Source: Candidatus Binatia bacterium | GTDB taxonomy: Bacteria > Desulfobacterota > Binatia > HRBIN30 | Length of the DNA stretch: 64,000 nt | Reading direction: 5' to 3' | Assembly (NCBI GenBank): GCA_026004215.1 | Contig: BPIR01000002.1 | Span: 981,844-1,045,843 of the forward strand | In this document: piece after piece, positions 52,549 to 60,801 of the stretch | Layout of the letters: each line of letters opens with the position of its first letter | Position numbering within the stretch: the first letter of the stretch is position 1 | Translations under genes and position numbers: made by a program | Notes under the pieces: model-generated | Database searches by the model: none | What the model was told of the DNA's origin: nothing | Seen by the model: only the letters and a program-made list of their open reading frames with translations

Positions 52549-54783
52549 GTGGCCTTGGTGGGTGGAGTTCCTCGTCAAAGCCCCTCGGTGGGCGAGCATA
52601 CGTCGCAGTACGTCAACGAGCTCTCGGGCTTGCTCACGATCGGGGTTGCCGTGTTCACCTTGGCGAGTTTTGCGTCGTACCACTTTGGTTTCGAAGCGGC
52701 GTCGGGAGGAGTTTTAGGGCGCACGCTGTCTCGTGTTTTGGCGGGTGCCTTCGGTTACGCAGTGTATGCAATCCCTGTTGCTTTAGGGACTCTCGGAGTG
52801 CGGTTTTTACGGGGAGGGTTGGCCGATTTCTCGTTGAGTCGGATCGCGGCTTGGATGCTTGTGGTAGTGCTCGTATCCAGTTTCTTGGGTTTGGCAGACC
52901 CCCTGGGTACGGAGGGCATTGCGGGCTGGTTTGGGGGGTTTTCGGGCACCGTTCTGCGCGAGTGGTGCGGTCCAGTGGGCGCTGTCATTGGCCTGAGCAT
53001 CGGCTTGCTCGTTGTGTTCAGCTTCATCGCAGGAACGACGCCGGTGGATCTTGTGGCCAAATTTCGTCTGCGAGGGCGAACCCGGGTTGTAGACCTGGTT
53101 ACGCCGGCAGCGCGGATAGTGACCCAGCCGGCAGCACGTTCGTCACCCGGGCCGCGAAGCCCCAAAGGAAGAACCTCGTCGGACGATCTGATCATCGATC
53201 TCCGTGACCCCTCCGTGGACCAAGACCTGCGACGCAGTCGGGGAAGCCAACGGCCCCTTCCGCTGCTACGTGCCGACGAGTACCAGCCTCCCCCGATCTC
53301 TCTTCTGGATGCTCCGAGAAGGTCGGCGCGCACGCAATTGGACGTAGATCTGTGGGAACGCCGTGCCCAAATTCTCGAAACGAAGCTGGCTCAGTTCGCC
53401 ATTGAGGCGAAAGTGACTGAAGTACACCCGGGCCCGGTGATCACAACGTTCGAGATCGAGCTTGCTCCGGGAATCAAGGTAAGTCGGGTGACGAACTTAC
53501 AGGACGACCTGTCGATGACCTTGCGTTCTCCGGTACGGGTGGTCGCTCCTATCCCCGGCAAGTCGGTGGTTGGGATCGAGGTGGCCAACCATCAACGGGA
53601 AAAGGTTTACTTGCGAGAAATTGTCGAAAGCGAGGTGTTTCAACAGGCGTCTTCGGTGTTGAGCCTTGCTTTGGGTAAAGACAGTGTGGGTATTCCGCGC
53701 GTGGAAGATCTTGCACGCATGCCCCATTTGCTCATTGCGGGAGCGACCGGGACGGGAAAGTCGGTCGCACTCAACGCAATGATCATGAGTATTCTGAGCA
53801 AGGCCTCCCCCCGGGACGTGCGCTTTGTGATGATCGACCTCAAGATGACCGAGCTCTCTTTGTACGAGGGCTTGCCGCATCAACTCGTACCGGTGGTGAC
53901 GGATACGCGGACAGCCATTGCCGTGTTGAACAACCTGTGCCGGGAGATGGACCGCCGGTATCTCCTGCTCAAAGACAAAGGCGTTCGCAATGTCGATGCA
54001 TACAACGCGCTGCTCAGTACGGCCGCCCAGGGCGGTGAGGCAATTGTCGACCTCACTGAGGCACACATCGCCGAAGAGCCTTCGGAAGAAGATCGCGTGT
54101 CCGACGAGCTACGGCACGAGCATATGGCGAAGATCGTAGTGATCATTGACGAGCTGGCCGACTTGATGATGATGTCGGGGCGTAACGCGGAGGCACCGAT
54201 CATTCGCCTGGCTCAAAAAGCTCGCGCCTGCGGCATTCACTTGATTGTCGCCACCCAGCGTCCCTCCGTGGATGTGATCACTGGGCTGATCAAAGCAAAT
54301 TTTCCTGCCCGAATTTCGTTCCAGGTGACTTCGCGAATCGACTCGCGAACGATCCTCGACTGCATCGGTGCAGAACGCCTTCTCGGGGAAGGAGATATGC
54401 TGTTCCTTCAATCGGGGCGTGCGGTGGAGCGCTTGCATGGTGCGTACGTGAGTGAGGGTGAAATTCAAAGGTTCACGGAATTTGCCCAAAAGCAGGCTCA
54501 GCCGAAGTACGCCCTGGATCTGCTGCAAACGGACAAGGCGGAAGAGTCTGCCGACGGAACGGGTGAATCCGAAAGCGGGGATCATGACGAACTGTACGGC
54601 CAAGCGGTGCGTGTAGTGACGGAAAGTCGCATTGCTTCTATCTCTTACTTGCAGCGGCGGCTCCGCGTGGGCTACAACCGCGCGGCTCGTTTAATCGAAA
54701 GGATGGAACTGGAGGGCATCGTGAGCCGAAGCGAGAATGGTCGCCCTAGAGAAGTCCTTGCTCCTCCGCCCCCAGAAGAATGA
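52549..54783 (+). CDS. ftsK: DNA translocase FtsK/SpoIIIE
   Basis: A 744-residue membrane-anchored DNA pump for chromosome segregation at division. Four N-terminal membrane helices (about 25-165), a Ser/Pro/Arg linker, then the motor: Walker A GATGTGKSV, Walker B IVVIIDELADLMM and GIHLIVATQRPSVDVITG. A gamma winged-helix domain (residues about 680-735; YGQAVRVVTESRIASISYLQ) would read KOPS. GTG with TTGGAG upstream. It should activate the XerD encoded in this window at dif. Confidence 0.96.
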   Translation: MALVGGVPRQSPSVGEHTSQYVNELSGLLTIGVAVFTLASFASYHFGFEAASGGVLGRTLSRVLAGAFGYAVYAIPVALGTLGVRFLRGGLADFSLSRIAAWMLVVVLVSSFLGLADPLGTEGIAGWFGGFSGTVLREWCGPVGAVIGLSIGLLVVFSFIAGTTPVDLVAKFRLRGRTRVVDLVTPAARIVTQPAARSSPGPRSPKGRTSSDDLIIDLRDPSVDQDLRRSRGSQRPLPLLRADEYQPPPISLLDAPRRSARTQLDVDLWERRAQILETKLAQFAIEAKVTEVHPGPVITTFEIELAPGIKVSRVTNLQDDLSMTLRSPVRVVAPIPGKSVVGIEVANHQREKVYLREIVESEVFQQASSVLSLALGKDSVGIPRVEDLARMPHLLIAGATGTGKSVALNAMIMSILSKASPRDVRFVMIDLKMTELSLYEGLPHQLVPVVTDTRTAIAVLNNLCREMDRRYLLLKDKGVRNVDAYNALLSTAAQGGEAIVDLTEAHIAEEPSEEDRVSDELRHEHMAKIVVIIDELADLMMMSGRNAEAPIIRLAQKARACGIHLIVATQRPSVDVITGLIKANFPARISFQVTSRIDSRTILDCIGAERLLGEGDMLFLQSGRAVERLHGAYVSEGEIQRFTEFAQKQAQPKYALDLLQTDKAEESADGTGESESGDHDELYGQAVRVVTESRIASISYLQRRLRVGYNRAARLIERMELEGIVSRSENGRPREVLAPPPPEE

Positions 54784-55454
54784 CCTCGATCGGCTCCAGG
54801 CTTTGTTCGGCCGCTGTTTTGCTGGTAGTTTCAGGAACGCCGCAGTGGGCCTCCGGGTCCTCCCTCGTCCATAATGTCGGTGAGATCGTTGCGCGGGTGC
54901 AAGAACGTTACGATGCGACAAGAGACCTCACCGCAAATGTGATTCAAGAGACCACCCTTGCCAAGCTTGGCAAGCGCGTTACAGCGAAGGGAACCGTCGC
55001 CTTCAAGAAGCCCGGCAAGATGCGCTGGGAGTTGGCAAACGGGCAGCGGGAGACGATCGTGAGCGATGGCCATACACTTTGGATTTACCGTCCCGAGGAT
55101 CAGCAAGTCATTCGGATGCCATTCGATCAAGCCTTTCGGTCGCAGATGCCAGTGTCCTTTCTGACCGGTGTCGGCAGAATTGCCGATGACTTTGTGGTGC
55201 ATATCGAGGACGGCACCGGGGAAAAGCTGCGCTTGCGATTGGAGCCCAAACGCGGCAGCGCGGACGTAGGGATTCTTTGGCTCGAAGTGGATCGCGCAAC
55301 CTATGACATCATCGGCGCTGAGGTCCAGGATCCCTTGGGGAACACGAGCAAGCTCATCCTAGAGAACCTGCGGCGCAACACCGGACTAGATGATCGCTCG
55401 TTCGGTTTCGAAATCCCTCCCGGGGTGGATGTGATGGATGCTGCACGGGAGTGA
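54780..55454 (+). CDS. lolA: Outer-membrane lipoprotein carrier protein LolA
   Basis: A 224-residue periplasmic chaperone that takes lipoproteins from LolCDE to LolB. Signal peptide (residues about 1-24, ending WASG). KRVTAKGTVAFKKPGKMRWE and SDGHTLWIYRPEDQQVI are the LolA beta-fold signature. LolA fits the lipoprotein genes here. ATG overlaps the ftsK stop by 4 nt (ATGA). Confidence 0.93.
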   Translation: MTSIGSRLCSAAVLLVVSGTPQWASGSSLVHNVGEIVARVQERYDATRDLTANVIQETTLAKLGKRVTAKGTVAFKKPGKMRWELANGQRETIVSDGHTLWIYRPEDQQVIRMPFDQAFRSQMPVSFLTGVGRIADDFVVHIEDGTGEKLRLRLEPKRGSADVGILWLEVDRATYDIIGAEVQDPLGNTSKLILENLRRNTGLDDRSFGFEIPPGVDVMDAARE

Positions 55455-55478
55455 CTGCAGCGCAAAGGACGGGTCGCA

Positions 55479-55964
55479 ATGCCATCGTTCGACATCGTGT
55501 CTCAGGTCCATGTGCAAGAGGTCGACAACGCGGTGAATCAGACTCGCAAAGAGGTGTCTCAGCGTTATGACTTCAAGGACACGGCTACGGAGATTCTCTG
55601 GGACAAAGAGAAAATCACAATCGTCTCGGACAACGATTTCAAAGTCAAAGCTGTGGTGGATATCTTGCAGTCCAAGTTGGCACGCCGCGGAGTATCGTTA
55701 AAAGCGCTTCGGTACGGCCCGATCGAACCGGCTGGCGGGGGTCGTGCGCGCCAAGCCATCGAGATTCAACAGGGGATAGACGCCGAGCGCGCTCGCCAAA
55801 TCGTCAAGTGTATCAAGGACAGCAAGCTCAAAGTACAGGCGCAAATTCAGGATGACCAGGTGCGTGTCAGCGGCAAGAAAAAAGACGATCTCCAGACTGT
55901 AATCCGGTTACTGGGGGAGCGAGACTTCGGTATCCCCATTCAGTTCGTCAACTTCAGGGATTGA
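55479..55964 (+). CDS. yajQ: YajQ-family nucleotide/cyclic di-GMP-binding protein
   Basis: A 161-residue two-domain protein. [20 protein letters not shown] and [11 protein letters not shown] are the family signature, with [14 protein letters not shown] near the C-terminus. Members bind cyclic di-GMP and can act as transcription co-regulators in some bacteria. 24 nt after lolA, so likely the end of the rnj-ftsK-lolA operon. Confidence 0.96.
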   Translation: MPSFDIVSQVHVQEVDNAVNQTRKEVSQRYDFKDTATEILWDKEKITIVSDNDFKVKAVVDILQSKLARRGVSLKALRYGPIEPAGGGRARQAIEIQQGIDAERARQIVKCIKDSKLKVQAQIQDDQVRVSGKKKDDLQTVIRLLGERDFGIPIQFVNFRD

Positions 55965-55991
55965 CCGGACATGTGGCCCAGGGATGACAGC

Positions 55992-56025
55992 GAGTGAGCC
56001 CCCGCGTCTGAGGAGGCTCGCTCGA
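55992..56025. terminator. Hairpin between convergent genes
   Basis: CGAGTGAGCC (55992-56001) can pair with GGCTCGCTCG (56016-56025), ten pairs with one G-U, around a 14-nt loop. It lies between yajQ and the next convergent gene. No T-run, so rho-independent termination is uncertain. Confidence 0.35.
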
Positions 56026-56069
56026 GCCGACTAAGGAACAACTCGTTCTCGGATCCCTGACCCGCAGGG

Positions 56070-58667
56070 CTACGGTATCAAGCACCAGCCGTTCCAGGCA
56101 GCTCGCTGCACTTGAGCCGAACCCGCAACAATCACGGTTTTCCCGAACAGGCCACCGCGTATTTTTGCGCGCCTCCGGACAGCGATGCGATCGCTGCCAA
56201 TCAGGGTTGCTGGGAGGTATGAGGACCCTCCGAGGTTAGTCCGCCCACCGACGACGAAGACGACTTGCTGCGGCCCGAGCCCGGTCAAAAGCACCTTTGC
56301 ACGCCTGCCGAGACGGAAGTCGTTCCGCACGCGGATCACAACACTTTCCGTTGTAGGCCCACCCACAAGTTCCAGCCGTCCGCTAGATCCAATTTTTAAC
56401 TCCTCGAAATCGATTACCGGGGTACCCGATCCAAGCTCCCCTGTTTGAGGGAGGCGCAGCGTTTTTCGCAATCGCACTTTAGTCGCAGGGAACGAAAACT
56501 CCGCACGAGTGGGCAACCCAAGCAACGCCTGCCGAACGGCGGCTGTTCGGGCCCTAGCCTCGCTGCACTCTGTAAGCTGCGCAGCGGAGCCACTGGAATC
56601 TGCCCCTAAAAACTCACCAATAGTTGCGTTTTGGGTGCCCACGACGGCTCCACCCGCCGTCACCAGCGTGCCGGCTACCAGTGCCCTTTTTCCGAGGAGA
56701 ACAGAGTTCCCGCTGGTCATGAGCCCGACCAAATCGCCCAAAACCCGCGACCTCCGGAGCAATCGCGTAATGTCCGTGCACACGTGCCCGGACACCAACG
56801 AGCGTTGACCAATCACGGTCGCGAAACTTCCCAGCGGGTCGCTTTCCGACCAGCGAAGAATTGCGTATTGCCCCGTGGAGGGCTCGCTCCGGCATATGCC
56901 AAAGCCGTCGCACTGGTCGCCCTCCGTGCAATCCAATCCATCATCGCATGGCGAACCGGGGGGATCGATTCGGCAGGTCGCCGAGCAACAGTCGCCATTG
57001 TCATTGTTACCGTCATCGCATTCTTCCCCTGGGTCTAGTTCCCCGTTACCGCAGGGGTTCGGGGTGGAAGTCGGGGTAGGCGTAAGCGATGGTGTACGGG
57101 TGAACGTGCGGGTGGCGGTGGGAGTGGCTGGTGGGGTCGAGATCGTTGCGGTCGGTGTCCACAGGGGGGTGGGGGTCAGAGGGAACGGGGTAGAAACCGA
57201 CCCCACGGGCGTCGGGACAGGCCCGGTCGGCGTCGCCGTTGGCGATGTCGCCCCGCCGTTGGTCGGCGTGAACGTGGGGACCGCCGTGGCCGTAAAGCTC
57301 GGTGTCGCTGTGGGGCTCGACGTCGGGGTCGCCGTTCTACTTGGAGTGGGCGTAAGCGTTGGGAGATCGAATCCACAGTGGGACGGACGGCGTGCCGGGT
57401 GGAAAACAGCGTTCAAGTACATGCGGCGTCCGTTGAGCTCCGCAAGAGAACTGGAGCGGTATTCGTGGCCGGCAAGATAAAACACCAACGAACCCACGTC
57501 GTTCCCTAACTTCGAAACGCTGGCCTTGTACCGGCCTGCCCCGCTTCCTGCGTGCTCGACGTGCACATGGCCACCGTTTTGGAAACTCGATCCGCTTGCT
57601 AGGGAGTAACGTGGGATTGCGCCGCCACGATCCGCCAGCGGGCCGTCAAACTGGCTAAACGGCAAATCAGGCGCGAGATAGACAAAACCCGTTTTGGGAT
57701 CGTCGGGTTTCACGATGCCCGCAGTCGTTTGGAAATGCCCCGACGAGTGGTTTTCGTAACTTTCGACAGCCTTGCATTGCGCCAAGACGTTGCCACCGGA
57801 CAATAAAAAGCCGCGCACCGCTTGGACAACCGTTCCGTAATTTGGATCTTTAGTCCCATCGTAGTGTGGCTCCGTCACGATGGTCGCGCAGAGGTTGCCG
57901 TTGAGTTGCGCGCTCGTCGTGGGCCGATCGAGAACGGCGTAGTCTTCACCCGCAGTGAAGCCCGCTGCCGACAAGATTGCTGTATGAATCGGGGCATTAT
58001 TGTCGTCATTGGCAACGAAGACAAAAGCACGCTGGCGAAGTGTGAATCGCACATCGGCTTGTACGGCCTGCGTCGTCCGATATACAGCGACGTCGTTTCC
58101 GTATCCGAAAGCAACAGCGAGCGCCTGTGATGCAAAGCTCGCGTCGACAACGAACGGACCACCGCGAAATTCCAGCAGAGCGGGCGCTAGGGCAGTGGGC
58201 AAAACGCGTTCAGCGGTAGCGGTAAAATCAACGCCATCCTTCTCTTTCCCGGCTCGGATGACCCATTTGACTGGAATTTGCGCTTTGAGCAAGCGTTGCA
58301 CGAGGCCGTATGCCTTTAGGTTGAACGGCGCTCCGATGTTTTGTTTGTCGTTATCCATCGGGATTACTAGAGAGTTGGCGGGGATGACCTCCAGGTTTGC
58401 CACTGCCGGCGGCAGCTCTTGTGCTTGGCCGACACGCATCCAACCGACCAAAAGAAGCATCGCGCAGAGAGAGCTGGCTGCGCACCGTGTGACCACTCTG
58501 CGCAAAGACACTCGTGACTGGCCTATGCCATCCGGAACGGCCCCCGTAACGGCCGGTGCACTCACACAAGCTACTAAGTGAAGACCCCGCTGAACTCGCC
58601 CACTCGCTGCCTTCGATTGGCCCCTACGCATATGGATGCTTACAAAACGACTTCCTGCAATGCACAT
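56070..58667 (-). CDS. Secreted protein with Thr/Pro linker, DUF4215-like Cys region and beta-helical C-terminus
   Basis: A 865-residue exported protein. The ATG at 58667 has a perfect AAAAGGAGGG upstream. A hydrophobic stretch near residue 65-80 ([17 protein letters not shown]) looks like the signal peptide, preceded by an unusually long leader. The middle (about 85-420) has a globular domain. A Thr/Pro linker covers about 434-542. A DUF4215-like [16 protein letters not shown] and CCSATC follow. The C-terminal part has strands such as [19 protein letters not shown] that resemble ice-binding-like or adhesin repeats. Function is unknown. Confidence 0.85.
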   Translation of the reverse strand: MCIAGSRFVSIHMRRGQSKAASGRVQRGLHLVACVSAPAVTGAVPDGIGQSRVSLRRVVTRCAASSLCAMLLLVGWMRVGQAQELPPAVANLEVIPANSLVIPMDNDKQNIGAPFNLKAYGLVQRLLKAQIPVKWVIRAGKEKDGVDFTATAERVLPTALAPALLEFRGGPFVVDASFASQALAVAFGYGNDVAVYRTTQAVQADVRFTLRQRAFVFVANDDNNAPIHTAILSAAGFTAGEDYAVLDRPTTSAQLNGNLCATIVTEPHYDGTKDPNYGTVVQAVRGFLLSGGNVLAQCKAVESYENHSSGHFQTTAGIVKPDDPKTGFVYLAPDLPFSQFDGPLADRGGAIPRYSLASGSSFQNGGHVHVEHAGSGAGRYKASVSKLGNDVGSLVFYLAGHEYRSSSLAELNGRRMYLNAVFHPARRPSHCGFDLPTLTPTPSRTATPTSSPTATPSFTATAVPTFTPTNGGATSPTATPTGPVPTPVGSVSTPFPLTPTPLWTPTATISTPPATPTATRTFTRTPSLTPTPTSTPNPCGNGELDPGEECDDGNNDNGDCCSATCRIDPPGSPCDDGLDCTEGDQCDGFGICRSEPSTGQYAILRWSESDPLGSFATVIGQRSLVSGHVCTDITRLLRRSRVLGDLVGLMTSGNSVLLGKRALVAGTLVTAGGAVVGTQNATIGEFLGADSSGSAAQLTECSEARARTAAVRQALLGLPTRAEFSFPATKVRLRKTLRLPQTGELGSGTPVIDFEELKIGSSGRLELVGGPTTESVVIRVRNDFRLGRRAKVLLTGLGPQQVVFVVGGRTNLGGSSYLPATLIGSDRIAVRRRAKIRGGLFGKTVIVAGSAQVQRAAWNGWCLIP

Positions 58668-59234
58668 TGTCGCCCTCCTTTTGATTCCATGGCCCGATTT
58701 CTCGTTGCGGTGTCTGGGCAACAACGTTTCATCGGATCGCGATAAAATTTCTCCCATGCATCTGTACTGGATTTCCTAGGCTGACCCCCTTCCTCAGAGT
58801 TCCTTACCCCCCAACCGGCAGCCTGGCATACCGTCTACTCTCTTCTTTTGTACTTGTCAACAAAAATTCCAAGGCGAATATTAAAGCATATGCCAAAGCA
58901 GTCGCGACGTTGAGCGAGAATCGCAGACGTCGGGTGGCGACCGTGTCCGGCCGACTACGGACCCGCGATGAGAGCTTGGCGTGCGTTGCTGTTCGTCCGC
59001 CCTCGTGAATACGTCAATACGTCGCTTCGCGAGGTGGCGGCATCGGCCTTGGCGCGCAGGGAGGCGCGGGTGCAGAATTAGCAAATCCGGTATCGAGTTA
59101 GTGGCAAGGCAAAATTTAAGGGGCGTGACCGGAGCCACGCTGAGCTTGCTCGGGTCGACACGTGACTCGGTGAACGCACCTAAAGGGTTGCGGAGAAAAG
59201 GGCCACGCCGAGTTCCCCCGGGTGGCCCCTACTG
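58668..59234. other. 567-bp stretch without a supported gene
   Basis: This spans the leader and promoter of the large secreted protein and a further upstream part. It includes an AT-rich section around 58850-58900. No open frame has a convincing start or domain, and no tRNA or riboswitch fold was seen. Confidence 0.5.
58832..58860 (-). promoter_or_regulatory. Sigma-70 promoter of the 865-residue secreted protein
   Basis: Minus-strand TTGACA (58860-58855), a 17-bp spacer and TAGACG (58837-58832). AT-rich sequence directly upstream could act as an UP element. It implies a leader of about 160 nt. Confidence 0.5.
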
Positions 59235-59708
59235 TCAGGCAACTTCAGCGACCTGGGACCCCGAGCCTTCCCGCTGCCGCGGCCATGCCGAAAAGATACT
59301 CCAACGGTTTCGGTACTGCGCGTAACGGCCCTTGTAAGGCTTGCTCGCCCCGTGCAGGCTAAAGGTCGGGCCGGATACTGCCTCAGCCGGGATGACGAAT
59401 ACTTCGTCTTCGGTCCGCCTTTGCTTGGCAATGCATACGAACACGTCGCAATAGCGCCGATCCCACCGGCCATGGCGATGAAAGTTGAAATTCCAACTCT
59501 TGTAGTCGTACGCGTATCGGCGCCCGTTGACGGTAACCGTGTGCGCGTACCGGCCGGGGAAAGCCACACGCAGCGCCACGCGAATGTGCCCGTCCACCAG
59601 TAAGTCGTACTTACCGTTGCGGGGTACCTCTTGAACGTCAAAACCCATGCGGCGTAGTTTGGCCGCGACGGCTGCTCTTTCTACCTGGTGCTTGTGTTGT
59701 CGGTTCAT
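59235..59708 (-). CDS. Small basic protein, possible degenerate PD-(D/E)XK fold
   Basis: A 157-residue, Arg-rich protein. AAVAAKLRRMGFDVQEVPRN, then KYDLLVDGHIRVALRVAFPG and YCDVFVCIAKQ, resemble the helix-strand-strand core of group I-intron-type PD-(D/E)XK nucleases. The Asp is there but the E-x-K pair is not, reading A-L-R. It may be inactive or a distant relative. No neighbour suggests a function. ATG at 59708 has only a weak ribosome-binding site. Confidence 0.6.
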   Translation of the reverse strand: MNRQHKHQVERAAVAAKLRRMGFDVQEVPRNGKYDLLVDGHIRVALRVAFPGRYAHTVTVNGRRYAYDYKSWNFNFHRHGRWDRRYCDVFVCIAKQRRTEDEVFVIPAEAVSGPTFSLHGASKPYKGRYAQYRNRWSIFSAWPRQREGSGSQVAEVA

Positions 59709-59886
59709 GCGGCGCAGCCCGCTGACGGAGATAACCGCTGGTTCGGCCTCTCACTTCCCGACCTCCGGATTCCACCGCCCTTCCACCCGGGATCAGTGGC
59801 TGTGCTTCCACCTATAGCGAGCGCTGATACCTCTAGCAATAGCTGATTCGATCGACCGCGCCCTTGGGCCTCAGTGTGCGGACAAA

Positions 59887-60591
59887 TTATTCGATTCGAT
59901 ACATTATAAACTTTCCCGGCGTAACCACCGGCACGACCCCCAGCCCAGCAACAAGCGTCAGCGCGTGGATGTCCCCCTCCATTTGATCCTGTTGAATTGT
60001 TTTTACGTAAAAAGAAATGGCCGACAAAGTCGTGTTCGATGGAGTCTCTTCGAGGAATTCGATGACCAGTTTCGCTCCCGCGGCAGCGGGTGGCGGCGGG
60101 GGTTGGGGTGGTATGTTTTCGCCGTTGCGCAAATGGACGACTTTGAAGGTTGCGGCTTCAGGATAGACGGGAAGGGCGGCGAGTCGCTGCCGATCTGCCC
60201 GTACCCTGGCGAGCTGTGCCGCAGTGGGGCGGAAGGGTTTGGGATCTTTTTCCGCCGCCACGAAAGGCGCAAGCGACGCGAGCTCTTTGGGTTTCTCTAC
60301 CCGTTGGAAGCTCCACTGTCCCCCGGAATGTCGAATGCGGTAGAGGTGAAAGTTATTTCGTACCTTGTCCGGGCGGGTCTGCGCCTGCGTGACCATGAGC
60401 CACAAGCCCGCGAGTTCCTCAGGGATGGCACCGAATGCTTGGGTGACGGATGCCGGGCTCGGTGTCGGGCCTACTGTGGAGGGAGTGCTGGGAGCCGGTG
60501 ACGGGGTAAAACTCTCGGGTACCGCCCCACGGTCCCCAAAACAAAGCGACAAGAGGAGACAAAGAAGAACTGGCCAGCCTACTCTTCTCAT
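59887..60591 (-). CDS. Secreted hypothetical protein with Ser/Pro linker
   Basis: A 234-residue protein. Signal peptide with a possible lipobox-like Cys (LLCLLLSLC), a Ser/Thr/Pro linker (FTPSPAPSTPSTVGPTPSP), then a globular domain of about 170 residues. LWLMVTQAQTRPDKVRN and NIPPQPPPPP are the visible features; no known domain. ATG at 60591 has GGGAAGA upstream. Confidence 0.72.
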   Translation of the reverse strand: MRRVGWPVLLCLLLSLCFGDRGAVPESFTPSPAPSTPSTVGPTPSPASVTQAFGAIPEELAGLWLMVTQAQTRPDKVRNNFHLYRIRHSGGQWSFQRVEKPKELASLAPFVAAEKDPKPFRPTAAQLARVRADRQRLAALPVYPEAATFKVVHLRNGENIPPQPPPPPAAAGAKLVIEFLEETPSNTTLSAISFYVKTIQQDQMEGDIHALTLVAGLGVVPVVTPGKFIMYRIE

Positions 60592-60801
60592 CGAATTTTC
60601 TTCCCTAGCCTTGCCGTGCTCCCGCGGCTGTCTCCTCGAAGTCGCGAGTACGCCGCGAGGCCCGGGCCTTATAGTACTGGCCGACACCGCGTGCACGTTG
60701 ATGAGTCCGCAGCATTCCGGGGAAGCTAAAAAACCCGACGTGTGATTGTGTGCCCGGGCAGTTCGATCCCGAAACTTCTGAGGGCGCGCGTCTGCTCGCG
60801 G

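Noticed and set aside
56875..57480. Long plus-strand frame rich in Gly and Val opposite the secreted protein
   Set aside because: It is the antisense of the Thr/Pro linker; the repeated codons keep the other strand open. No start site or domain.
60741..60790. TTCGATC-type T-loop suggesting a tRNA
   Set aside because: No matching acceptor stem, D arm or anticodon arm upstream or downstream; the T stem has a mismatch.
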